A stretch of 64,000 bases of DNA, from NCBI GenBank assembly GCA_014281115.1, contig JACONQ010000012.1, forward strand, positions 2,294,001 to 2,358,000, written 5' to 3'. Shown one piece after another: positions 54,362-64,000 of the stretch. The number at the start of each line of letters is the position of its first letter. Positions within the stretch are counted from its first letter, which is position 1. Both the position numbers and the translations under genes were made by a program. The stretch comes from Laburnicola sp. R22_1 (Eukaryota > Ascomycota > Dothideomycetes > Pleosporales > Didymosphaeriaceae). The notes beneath the pieces were generated by a model that saw nothing but the letters and a program-made list of their open reading frames with translations, ran no database searches and was not told the DNA's origin.

Positions 54362-55542
54362 CTACTTCAACTTCTCCAACCACTTCCCCACCGCCCCCGC
54401 CGTCTCCACAGGCGCCTCCTCCGCCCCAAAATGTCCCACCCCATTCCCCCACGCCACACTCTCCAGCCTAGCCCCCTCCTCCACCCACTCCCTCCACACA
54501 CCCGGAAAATCATACCTCCGCCCAATATACTGCTCACTATACACCAGCAGCACATCGCAAGCGATCTTCCTCCCATTCTCCTGGTCTTCCTTCTGCGCAT
54601 CAACGTCAACGGTAGCGCCAGCTTCGTAGTCCTTGTTCGAAGCGGTAACAGTATGTTCCTGAGCGAAGAACGCTTTATACACCGAGAGAGCATCATCGGA
54701 TTTAAACGTCGCTGGGGTACGAGATCAGTCTTAGTAAAGTGTGCACTATGTGGAGAGTAGGCCTCACCTAAACCCTTCTCATTGCCGCCCACCCACCTAA
54801 GACACATTTCCTCGCACCAGTTCCCAGGCCCAAAAGCAGATATCATCCGCGTTGCGAGGTCCACGTTTGCAAGCAGGGGCCAATGGAAGTACGACACTAC
54901 TTCTGCCGCTTTCGTCGAGGCGGCCCATTGCGTCGTTGTAGGGACCTGTTCGCTCCGTATCAACGTCCCTCCTTTCCAAGGTTTACAATAACGCACGTGT
55001 CCTGGGCGTATAGACGTGTATTTCAGACTTACAATATCAATCAAACACACGCCCATGACATCAACGCCTTCATACCCACGAACAGCAAGGCGGTGCGCAA
55101 CTCTCGCTCCGCGATCATGTCCGATGAGGACGATGGGAATGCGCTCTATGGCTTTGCTACTCGTGCGCGTTACTTCCGTACGCAGAGCAGCCATGATGGC
55201 GTTCCCGACCGAGAGTTTGTCGTTCTTCTCGATGGGCGCACTCCCGCCGTACCCGGGTAAATCAGCCGCGAAGATGGGCGCATCGGCTGGGAGGAGAGGA
55301 ATCAAGTGTCTCCACCTGGTGCAGGGCGTTAGCGTCAAGTGGTAGGAAGCTTGGAGAAGGGGGGTTGTGTACATGTATGAGGACTGTGGATAGCCGTGGA
55401 GGAGGACCAGGATGGGATTCTGCGCTGATGCTGCGCCTAGGCCGCGACTGTACGAATTCACTTGCTCCTCGTTTACGGTCATTTTTTGTAGGCCTAGGCT
55501 CTTGAGCTTCTCATCTTGGGTGGTAATTGCTGATGTCGACAT
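54362..55542 (-). CDS. Alpha/beta-hydrolase, epoxide hydrolase / haloalkanoate dehalogenase-like
   Basis: Four exons on the minus strand: 55542-55373, 55315-55033, 54945-54768 and 54711-54362; 326 aa. The oxyanion motif HGYP is in ILVLLHGYPQSSYMWRHLIP. The nucleophile elbow IVLIGHDRGARVAH has Asp as nucleophile, typical of epoxide hydrolases and haloacid dehalogenases. The C-terminal His is in GNGVGHFGAEEAP. The cap region (FHWPLLANVDLATRMI) is typical of dehalogenase-like members. There is no signal peptide. Start MSTSAITTQDEK is preferred over the Met 30 nt upstream, though both are in frame. Confidence 0.88.
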
Positions 55543-55882
55543 GATTTGTGGAAATAGGAAATGTCTGGACAAGGGATCTCAACACTTATACAGTGAGGTG
55601 GATATATAGTCTCCTTTGCTACTGTTGTGCTGCTGTCGTGCGTTGTTAGCTTCGAAATCAAAGGGTATGACGTGAGCCGTGCTTGAGATGGTTAGCCGAA
55701 TCGCGGGGGAGGGCACGCGGACAACACTCATTGCTGCAAACCACAGGGAACGACAAGTCCACTACGTGATGGAATCATAATTACTCGATAGGGTATAAGG
55801 TGATTTCAATTCCCTGGTAGAGTCTAACCTCCCAAATGCCTAGACCCTATTCCAACGCCGTCGCTATGCAAAATAAACAACT

Positions 55883-57369
55883 TCACTGTTCCCTCGCCAG
55901 GATCATCTTTTCGCGTTCGGCCTTCCGTCTAACCTGTCCCTTCTTGCTGTGCCGTCGCTCGTTCTCCTCTTTCCTCTTGATAGAAGCTAACTCCTCGTTT
56001 TTGATTTCGCCCGCCTTCTTCACCTGTTTGGGCACGTGTCTGTGCCTTGCAATGCGCTTGATCTCAGGCATGTGTTGATACCTTTCTTTCAGTGCATCAT
56101 CGTACTGCAGCTTTTGTCGGAGGGCCGCCGACTTTACGCCTTGTCTGGCGGATGCTTTCGCTCTCCACAGACGGACGTTGCCGTCGTCGCTGCCACTCAG
56201 CACGTAGTTGTTGTCTCCGCTCCATGCTACGGAGAATACTCTTTGCATTCGCTTTGTGTGGTATATGTCTCTGGCGTGGCCCTTCTGGCGTTCCCATAGG
56301 CGTACCGACCGGTCGTAGGATCCGGAGACCAGCTCTTCGCCGGTCGGGCTGAACTCGACGCTCATGACGGCTGCGACATGGCCTTTGTAGACGTTCAAAG
56401 CGCGCTTCATGTTTCTCATATCAAATCTATACACGAATTAGCGCACATCTCCTGAGTAGTTCTAGCGACTTACGCATAGACATTGTGGTCTTCATTCGCC
56501 ACAGCAAAGTTGAAAGCTTCCATGGGCTAGGTGATCGTTAGTGAAGTGATGACATAACATGAGACGGTCAAGTACATACATTCCAAGCGATGCAGTTCGA
56601 AGCCAAGTTCAACACTGTTCGATGCAGTGGAGAGTTCGTTCTGAGATCGTATAAGATAATACTCCGATCCGTTGCTGCGGAAGCAATGATGGACGTCTCA
56701 GTCTGATTCCACGCCAGCGCATTGATCGTATCAATCGCTGTAGGCCACTGTAGCGTCTGCACCGGCGCGCCCGACGCTCTCGAAATATCGTAGATAGACA
56801 CCTTGTCTGACGCGGCGGCGAACGACGGCAGATTTCGGTGGTGCGACACGGACGTAAATGCGCCTCCGTGCCATGTCGCTTTCGGCGGACTCTTCGAGGG
56901 TGTTGTGTAGGGCTCGAACAGCTGAATCTTCTGATCGCTGCCGCAGGTGAGGAGCTTCCTATCTCTTGTCCAACACATGCCCTTGACCATATTTTCATGC
57001 GCCTGTGCCTGCCATTTCTCCTCTCGCGTCGTCATGTCCCACACTTTTATGATGCCGTCGCCGCTGCCGGAAGCGAAGTGTTCGAGGCTTTCGGGGTCCT
57101 TTGCGAAGCTGTAGACGCCGTCTACATGGCCGGGTTCGAAGTCACCGAGGAATGGTTGCGCAAACATACCTGTTCATATTAGTAACTATCTGTAATGTTC
57201 TACCAAGAAAATACTGACGCTCTAATTTGGTCGCATTCAAAGCTCTGGTGTACTCTCTCGCCCTTTCGAAAGGATGTTGCGACGGATCCAGGTTGCGTGT
57301 GAGCTTTGCGACGTTTGAGCCAGGAGCCTGCGCCGAGGACGCAGACCTGCTGAGGGCCTTGATTTTCAT
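55883..57369 (-). CDS. SOF1: SOF1/DCAF13 WD40 protein of the U3 snoRNP (SSU processome)
   Basis: Four exons on the minus strand: 57369-57219, 57169-56580, 56526-56474 and 56426-55883; 445 aa, the usual SOF1 length. N-terminal LTRNLDPSQHPFERAREYTR, then WD40 repeats (GHVDGVYSFAKDPESLEHFA, SGSGDGIIKVWDM, GSYDRSVRLWERQKGH, SGSDDGNVRLW). The Sof1-like C-terminal domain follows (YQHMPEIKRIARHRHVPKQV, then a very basic tail). Sof1 is essential for early 18S pre-rRNA processing in the nucleolus. It is divergently paired with a ribosomal protein gene. Confidence 0.94.
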
Positions 57370-57572
57370 CCTTAGTGTTGTTTTACCGCTCAAGCACTCA
57401 TTGCGACCGAGGCATGGAAAAAGTTCCAGGTTGCCAAGACCAACTTTGTTAGCGGGGCGCACGGAGAAACTGTTTAAGCGAGCCGCCGCACACGAACCGA
57501 CACAATTCGACTTGACGAGCATCTCCCAACATCAACGACCGGCTATCCACACCCACCGCGAGAACAGCAAAC
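57370..57572. promoter_or_regulatory. 203-bp bidirectional promoter SOF1 / eL27
   Basis: The ATG of SOF1 (57369, minus) and the ATG of eL27 (57573, plus) are only 203 bp apart, with pyrimidine/purine asymmetry but no strong TATA. Both products serve ribosome production, which suggests shared control. Confidence 0.6.
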
Positions 57573-58198
57573 ATGAAGTTGTGAGTGCCCCGCAGCAATG
57601 CAGTCGAGGTGTCGCATGCGTGCTATTAGGACTTTACACGCGCATTGGATGCCTAGGGTGCAGCGAACAATTTGCTAACAGCGCTTCTACAGCCTCAAGG
57701 TCGGACGCGTTGTCGTATGTCGCATACCGCTCGAATCACGTACCCGCACAGACTCACCAATATCTAGATCATTACCCGGGGCCGCTATGCGGGCAAGAAG
57801 TGCGTGATCATTTCGCCCCTCGACAACGGCACCAAGTCGCATCCCTTCCCGCACGCCCTCGTCGCCGGCATCGAGCGCTATCCGTCCAAGGTCACCCGCC
57901 GCATGTCGAAGAAGAAGCAGGACAAGAAGAGCAAGGTCAAGCCCTTCATTAAGCAGGTGAACTGTGCGTGGACACATGATTTCTGATCCGCGGAGGCACG
58001 AGGCTAATAGCACCAGACACCCACATCATGCCCACGCGATACACGCTCGAGCTCGAGAACCTCAAGGGCGTCGTCTCAAACGACACATTCAAGGAGGTTT
58101 CGCAGCGGGAGGAGGCCAAGAAGACGGTCAAGAAGGCCTTTGAGGAGCGGTACACGTCGGGCAAGAACAGGTGGTTCTTCACTCCGTTACAGTTCTAA
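57573..58198 (+). CDS. RPL27: 60S ribosomal protein eL27
   Basis: Four exons: 57573-57580 (8 nt), 57693-57714, 57768-57963 and 58017-58198; 135 aa, matching the family. Product [20 protein letters not shown], then [40 protein letters not shown] and the C-terminal [13 protein letters not shown]. It is a component of the large ribosomal subunit. An 8-nt first exon and a 22-nt second exon are typical of intron-rich ribosomal protein genes and are easily missed by gene finders. Confidence 0.96.
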
Positions 58199-58701
58199 GC
58201 TCTTTTTTCGGTCTGGCGGGGCGTAGACGGGCATGGTTTGACAATCGAGACGATCCTGAATGAACATGTCACGGGATATCACAGGATGGACAGGGTTCAT
58301 GCGGACTGCCACTCAGGCGTGGATTTCGATAATCAGAGCAAACAATTCTAGGCTTTGTGTCGAACTTTCAATTACTTGCGCCAATGTCTTGGATTGCATG
58401 ATGGGCTGACTAGAACAGACAATGGCGGCCACAGCAAAGCGACGCACTGATTCTTCCCAATTTGTGTCTGCACTACGTATCCTGTCACTCACTGCACAAA
58501 ACATGTAATGGGGTATTGGCAAATTAACATTTCTAACCCTAGTACCCGAGAAAGAAGGAATCCACCCATTAGACATTCATACCAACGAAAACATACCCGA
58601 GTAATACAAAGACATCTACAAGCCGTTCATAACAACACCTCAGGTCCAACCCGCGCCATGCGCACCATCAAGAGAAGAAGTCGGAAGGTTCTAAGCCGCA
58701 C
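58199..58701. other. Convergent intergenic region
   Basis: About 500 bp between the stops of eL27 and the CAP20-like gene; only 3' flanks. Confidence 0.5.
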
Positions 58702-59469
58702 CTACTGCTTGACCTACAAAAGACACAGCGTTAGTACGAGCACATGATTAAGGATTCCAGCACAAACTCACCTCATCAACCTTCTTCCCCGCCTCCTTCC
58801 CCCCCTTGTGCAAATACTCGGCCACCAACGCATACCCATCCAACCCAATCTTCAACTCAGTACTAATCAGCGCCTTGACATTCCTCACCACGCCGTCCCC
58901 CTTGGTCTTCCCAAACTCATCCTGCCACGTGCCAACCACATACTCGCGCCCCCTACCGGCAAGCTGGAACGGCAAGCCGACGTAGCCGGCGACCGTCTGG
59001 CGGAGCTTCTTGGTGTCTTCCTTGACGATGGGGAAGCGGTCGTCGACTTTGGAGAGGGAGGCGTCGCCGAGCTCGTCGGCGCGCGAGAGGTACGGGCTGA
59101 GGTACGAGTAGGGGGTTTGGAGGTAGGGGTGGAGCGGGGCGATGAGGTGGTTGTACGTGTGTTGGAGGAGGGTGAGGGATTTTGCGCCGTAGGGGTTGGT
59201 TTTGTAGAGGTCGAGGGTGTCGTGGACGACGGGGTAGGTTTGGAGGTGCTGTGTTGTGTGTGTTAGTTTTTGTTTTTGCTGTTGTTGAGAGGAGGTGGCG
59301 GTAGGGTGGAATGGGATTGGGGGATTGGAATGCTGGCTGGAGAGGGAGGGAGGGAGTGGGGACGTACCGAGAGGACTTTGGATTGCGACTTGTTGCCGTT
59401 GGTGAGCTTTGTCGTCGACATGTCGCCGTTGGTGGTGGCGGAATTTGTATCCTTCTCTGCGTGAGGCAT
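58702..59469 (-). CDS. CAP20 / perilipin-like lipid-droplet protein
   Basis: Three exons on the minus strand: 59469-59368, 59248-58772 and 58713-58702 (12 nt, coding VKQ and the stop); 196 aa. Core blocks: YPVVHDTLDLYKTNPYGAKS, LIAPLHPYLQTPYSYLSPYL, ADELGDASLSKVDDRFPIVK and LPFQLAGRGREYVVGTWQDE. These match the fungal CAP20/MPL1 perilipin family, which coats lipid droplets and in plant pathogens supports appressorium turgor. The first intron (119 nt) is the longest here and pyrimidine-rich. Whether this organism infects plants cannot be said from the gene alone. Confidence 0.85.
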
Positions 59470-61595
59470 TGGGAAAGCGGGACTGCCCGAAGTATGCAAT
59501 CGATTTATCGGGACTGCAGCAAGCCAATTGGTGAGTGTGGTACGGATGTAGTGTGAGAGAAGACGAAAGCGGGACGGCAATGGGGATCAACGGATGTGAA
59601 ATAGTCGAGTCGGGGCAAGAAGGGAAGGGAAGAGGGGGCAACGGCGCTTTCTTGACGTACCTTTTAAATTATGCAATAGCGTCCGTTAGTTGCCGGATAT
59701 GACGACGGAGAGTGTCGTGGCTTTTGTATGTGTGCGAACGGCGGCTGCGATTTCTGTGGGGGGTTAGGTTGCGTGCTGGAGTGAATGGCATGTGATAGTG
59801 CGTTGCTTATCGATAGCGGGAGGGCGACCTACCTTTGTGTGCTTGCGGAGCTGTGAGGAGGATTGTGATGGAGGAAGAATAGAGTAGAGGAGCAGAACAA
59901 AGCAGCGGGGGGTGCACTGTATATCGAGTTGCGGCATGAAAGTATTATAAGGCGTTGGGCGATAGGTAGGTATGTGGTGATTGCATTCCCATGCCAGGGT
60001 TGATTCCTCTGGGCAGGCGCATGTGAAAGAGGCAGGGGCCAATCCAACCCGTCAAGCGCCGCGGAGGAAACGCGTCCCTGCCCCGTCCACAAAACACTCG
60101 TATTGAGCATTGGACCCGTTTATTCCGGCATGCGGCTGCATTGTTGAACGCGCCGCCGCCTCGGCTGAAGCATGACGCCTCCCCTCGGACCGCGCTGCTC
60201 GCTGTGTCATCGATGTAGGTGTCGTGCTTGACACTTGGCTGCCACGGACAGGTCTCGACTCGATTTCAGCGGCCGCGGCAACGGCAACGTCAAACAACCT
60301 GTTTACGGCGCTCGTACATATCGGTGGGCGTTCCGCACGTCGCACGAAAGCGCCATCGAGCCCAGTTCCGTGGCTGGCGGCTTGTTGTTCGGGCTGCATA
60401 CGAGCACAACGGCGGGCGGTGCTAATGGTCCATGGGGAATGATAGTGATGGAGAGTGATAGTGAGAATGAGGGGGTCTTGCATGCATGTTTCTAGTTCTA
60501 CTGCAGGCAGATGCATGCGTCTACGATTGGTTGCGAGCCCCCATCCTATCCGCCTTATCTTGCGTGCGAGCAAGCATCTCGACGTTGCGATGCGGTGCGA
60601 TCCGATGCGCCTGGATCTATTGGATTGTCGCCGCTAATAATACATGGTCTTTTCCATGTCTTGCCGTTCTGCCATTGCGTCAGGCCGGCCGCTGGCAAAG
60701 GCGGACGCATGTGGCGTGTGGACCTGTCTGCACCTGTATGTCGCCGTAGGTTTTTTTTTTTCGCGATGAAATGCAGAGGAATCGCATGTGAACGGAGTGA
60801 GGGCGTCACGTAGATGCGGGACCAGGCCGCAAGCAGTCGACGACTCCACAGTGGCACAGTCCATGTACGACGAAATAAGGTTCGGCTGCGATAATCGACG
60901 AGGCCGAGCGAATCATCCCGCCTTCCGAGCGCGGAGCGGGCTTGGCTTGGATCGCTTACAGTCCAGTGGTGGGGAGTTTGGAAAGAAAGATTTCTAATTC
61001 TGGCCGACCGTCGTGGGTCGGAGAGGACCTCTCTCTGCGGAGATGAGTTCGCGACTTTTAGGCTGCCGAATGTTGCCTCGGTAGCCCAAGGTAATCATCT
61101 ATGCACGTACCTAGGTGACATCTGGAGATGGGTGGAACATCGACAACGTGATCGAGGGTGACCCGACACGAAAAGTCGGAGCATTCACGCCACCTCCATC
61201 GCCCGTTTGGGTACTGTCTCCATAAAGATACTTTCACGTGCTTATGCAATGTACTGTGTATGACCATGCCCAGGGGCCACCTGTCTATCAATTCAGCGCG
61301 GAGTCAATAATGCTTAATAAGGGTTTACCTCCGGGCTGTCTGGGATGGTGGACGGATGGGAGCGGACTTCCGATGCGGATGCGGATGCGGCTTTGGCTCT
61401 TCTCACATGCAAAACGTTGGAGGATAGCTCTTTTATGAAGTGGCGGGCTTTCGGAGGAGAAGGACTGATGGCCTGAAAGGAGAATGCTCCGCAGCTAGAG
61501 TGAGAATTAAACTGTTGCGTGGGCAGTATTGCTTATCAAGACCAAGACTTCGCGCACGTTCGGTACACAGTATACCGCTGCGAGGGAAAGCTATA
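59470..61595. other. Intergenic 2.1 kb
   Basis: Upstream of the CAP20-like gene and left flank of the transposon. Frames up to about 170 codons exist on both strands (for example 60052-60573 minus) but look compositional. No family, repeat or RNA gene recognised. Confidence 0.5.
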
Positions 61596-61645
61596 AGCTC
61601 GGCCATATAGTGGTCGGCCACATATAGTGATCGGCCACCCCACCC
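61596..61645 (+). repeat. Left terminal inverted repeat
   Basis: Contains two tandem copies of a (C)ATATAGTG(G/A)TCGGCCA motif, probably transposase binding sites. Matches the right end in reverse complement with one mismatch (G/T after ATATAGTG). Confidence 0.92.
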
Positions 61646-61690
61646 AAAGCAGCCACACAGTTTGGAGTCGCGATTTCTCAACAACAACAA

Positions 61691-63281
61691 TTACAATTGC
61701 CATTTAGTACACATAGAACTAAGATTAAGTGCTGCTACTGCTGCTGCTGCTTTTTGAGCTTCTTTCTCTAGTGAACTACTTGCCTGTTGAGCCTGTAAAG
61801 CAGCTGCTCGGTCAATAGCAGCCTTTATAGCCTTAATATTACTGAAGCGCTTATTTGGATTAACTTGAACGCGCTTTCTGACGCGGGTGATCTTAGCACT
61901 ATCTAGTTGATATTTGAGTCGTTGATTTTCAGCCTCAAGTTGGGCTGCCCTGGTGTTGGCTTCTGCAATAGCCTTGCCTGCCTTGCCAAGCACTACGCGG
62001 GTGCTTCGTGAGAGAGATTCTGACAACAGCAGCTGTTGTTGAGCCTTATATAGAGCCTGTGAGCTCCGAGGGGTGTTGAAGACTTGATCTGCAGTTACTA
62101 GCCCCTGACTGCTCGCTGGAGGGGTGACTGGCCGGCCAGTTACTTGAGATGAGAGCAGCACAAGGTCTGGGTTGTATGGGCAGAGCCCTGCAGCCCTCCA
62201 GCCGGCTCGGATAACTCGCTCTGAGAGTCCTTCTTCTCTAGCTTTGTTGTATGATATAACGAAGCGCTCTTTTTTAATAGGTGCTGCGTTATTAAGGGCT
62301 GAGAGAGCTCGTATCTCACTACGGTACTTGGATTTGAGTACCGAGAAAGGAGCAAGATCCAACGGCTGAAGCAGGTGTGAGGAGTGAGCTGGAAGATACA
62401 AGAGGTGGATCTTGTTGACCTTGCAGAGCCACATAAAGTCAATAGGGATGTGGGAGCCATGGCCGTTAAGAAGGAGGAGCCGCCAGCCACTGTTAGATGG
62501 TGAAGTATTTGGCATGAAAATACGCTGCAACTATTCATAGCCAATTGAGTTTGACGTCCATCCATTCTCTAACGTTGTGTAGAGCCAATCTGGTGTGCCT
62601 TGTGCTGGAAACCACGTTGACTGTAGATGCTTGCCCTTAAAGATGACTAGGCATTGAAGCTTGACGCCGACAGCTGAGATGGTCTCAATGATTGATACCC
62701 ACTCGCGATCCTCTGGGGATTTGATATAAGCCTTCTTCTTTGATGAACTGGCAACGACCTGGGAGTTTGTACATACCCCTAGTGCGCACCCAGTCTTATC
62801 CATATTCCATATGTCTTTATACTGTATGCCTAGCTCTATTCTTGTCCGCTCAAACAGCTTAAGAAAGGCTCGTATAGTGTCTTAACTGGCTGCAGTAGTC
62901 CTTGCACTCTCGATTGTTCGGCTGACGATAGAGGCGACGCGTGGGTTGCGTGTGATGAAATGGGGTACCTATAGTTGCCCCAGAGGCTCGTGGTCACTGT
63001 TTATGTGCAGGATTTGGGTGGCCATCTCTTGCACACGGGGATGAGATGGAGGTTGTGCGCGTGAGTCCTCTTCTAGTATCCACTCTACTAGAAAGCGCTC
63101 TTGCTCCGGAGTCAATCGCTGTTGGTTGGAGTGAGCTATCGCGTTGGGTTGGCGACCGTTGATGCGCTCTTGGAGTTGATTGGGGCACGCCCCAGGCCTT
63201 AGCAGCCTTCCGTTGGCTTGTATAAACACCAGAATTAAGATCGCTAATAGCAGATTGTATTGCTAGTTCACGAGGATCCAT
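61691..63281 (-). pseudogene. pogo/Fot1-like transposase (psq/CENP-B HTH + DDE), dead
   Basis: Starts MDPRELAIQSAISDLNSGVY with a pipsqueak-type helix-turn-helix. A frameshift near 63183 moves the CENP-B part (INGRQPNAIA, LTPEQERFLVEWILEEDSRA) into another frame. Then come in-frame stops after EPLGQL, before DTIRAFLKLF and after NSIGYE. Of the DDE triad, the first Asp (WNMDKTG) and third Asp (LQPLDLAPF) remain, but the second is Asn (LLLNGHGSH where Asp is usual). A leucine-rich coiled coil (AQLEAENQRLKYQLDSA) lies at the C terminus. TGG-to-TAG and GAC-to-AAC are G-to-A changes, a RIP-like pattern. Confidence 0.9.
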
Positions 63282-63334
63282 TTTGAACGCGTGGTGTTGA
63301 GAGTATAGATGATCAAAAAGTGAGTAACGCGTTG

Positions 63335-63384
63335 TGGTGGGGTGGCCGATCACTATATGTGGCCGAACACTATATGGCCGAGCT
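63335..63384 (-). repeat. Right terminal inverted repeat
   Basis: Reverse complement of the left repeat; ends GGCCGAGCT next to the TA duplication. Confidence 0.92.
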
Positions 63385-63386
63385 TA

Positions 63387-64000
63387 AGGGTGCTAAAGAA
63401 CGTAATGAATTAAGGTAAAGTGTGAGCAATAAGACTAGTTTGGCGTCTGAGCACTTTTGTGAGTATGAACACATCGGCCCCATCTGATCGTTGATGAGGT
63501 AGTCGATCACATGGTACCAAAGTTGACAGTAACGTGATGCGGCTGCCGGGCAGTGTTGCTTGACTTAACATGTAATATGTGTGCATGGGAATGAGCTGTT
63601 GTGAGCAGGAGGCGTCGTTGTATCATCTTCTCGACCCTGTTCTTTGTACGAGGTGAGTGAGTGTGGTTGGTCGTACCTGCCTCTTGGATATTGGGGTTTT
63701 GACCACGAAGAAGGTACGGAGTGCTGCGGCTTGCTGTGCTATTGTTAACCCTTTAATCTTAATGCATTTTGTTCTTCTGTTTTTTTTGTATTTGTGTGCT
63801 TCTTTTCGGGTGCGCAGGGTGTGGCAATTCAATGGCATCTGTACTTCGTCGGTCAAGGTGGCCATGCCTGCCTCCTATCTGAGGGGCTTAGCATTATGGG
63901 AAGGTACGAACGGTTGCAGCTTCCCGCTCTGTGATCCGCTCAAACTTTGATGCCGCCGCTGGTTCCCAATCCAAGCTTCATTCGTTCCGTTTCCGCTTTC
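63387..64000. other. Right flank of the transposon, no supported gene
   Basis: About 600 bp. A 97-codon frame at 63657-63950 (+) has one hydrophobic stretch (LILMHFVLLFFLYLCASF) but no family resemblance or start context, so it is not annotated. Confidence 0.4.

Larger units (their letters stand above)
61596..63384 (-). mobile_element. Fot1/pogo-type Tc1-mariner DNA transposon, complete but inactivated
   Basis: 1789 bp, flanked by TA on both sides (61594-61595 and 63385-63386), the target duplication of pogo-like elements. The terminal inverted repeats are about 50 bp with one mismatch and begin AGCTCGGCCATATAGTG. The transposase relic occupies the minus strand. Boundaries are exact, so insertion was not followed by large rearrangement. 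Confidence 0.93.

Noticed and set aside
60052..60573. 173-codon minus frame
   Set aside because: Compositional (Arg/Ala-rich), no domain, no splice-consistent extension.

Overview
The window is nuclear DNA of a filamentous ascomycete (Pezizomycotina; a Dothideomycete is my best guess, not proven). Genes carry short (44-90 nt) GT-AG introns with CTAAC/CTGAC-like branch points. The gene set fits: fungal rhodopsin-fold membrane protein, CAP20/perilipin-like protein, DUF7029/DUF7223 surface protein, GH125 mannosidase, secreted S10 carboxypeptidase and P450. A Fot1/pogo-type transposon carries G-to-A damage that resembles repeat-induced point mutation (RIP). I rebuilt exon-intron structures by hand from both strands. 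No tRNA, rRNA or CRISPR array was recognised.

Layout. 0.3-14 kb: ABM-domain protein, LPMO-like secreted protein, PIF1-type helicase with an N-terminal RNase-H1-like hybrid-binding domain, S10 carboxypeptidase, FAD phenol-hydroxylase-like monooxygenase, GPI11/PIG-F and translin. 14.7-26.7 kb: P450, a 5'-truncated chitin-binding gene, rhodopsin-like membrane protein, an AT-rich island, a dead O-methyltransferase, a large fungal protein with a 1-nt frame break, and a secreted DUF6055-like protein with HExxH. 27.0-29.6 kb: noncoding cluster A. 30-46.3 kb: SUB1/PC4, two gene fragments meeting at a likely breakpoint, a repeat-rich DUF7029/DUF7223 protein, GH125, COG4 and a NIPA-type Mg transporter. 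46.9-54.2 kb: noncoding cluster B, containing a dead GH71 glucanase. 54.4-59.5 kb: alpha/beta hydrolase, SOF1/DCAF13, ribosomal protein eL27 (203-bp promoter shared with SOF1) and a CAP20/perilipin-like protein. 61.6-63.4 kb: a complete but inactivated pogo-type element with 50-bp TIRs and a TA duplication.

The most unusual feature is the pair of noncoding clusters (about 2.6 and 7.3 kb). They contain at least 14 modules, all on the + strand, with one geometry: a TATA box, a pyrimidine tract with a CACAC(A) element about 30-40 bp downstream, then (T/C/A)(C/T)TAAAA 53-70 bp after the TATA. In most modules an ATGG(A/G)(G) follows about 25 bp later, often with another TCTAAAA-like element about 25 bp beyond that. 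The modules have no conserved reading frame. I know of no described element of this kind.

Housekeeping genes (translin, GPI11, SUB1, COG4, SOF1, eL27, NIPA) are intact and interleaved with secreted or surface proteins and decayed accessory genes. The FAD monooxygenase, P450 and O-methyltransferase are too dispersed to call a metabolite cluster. At least three relics (GH71, pogo transposase, O-methyltransferase) carry stops explicable as TGG to TAG/TGA.
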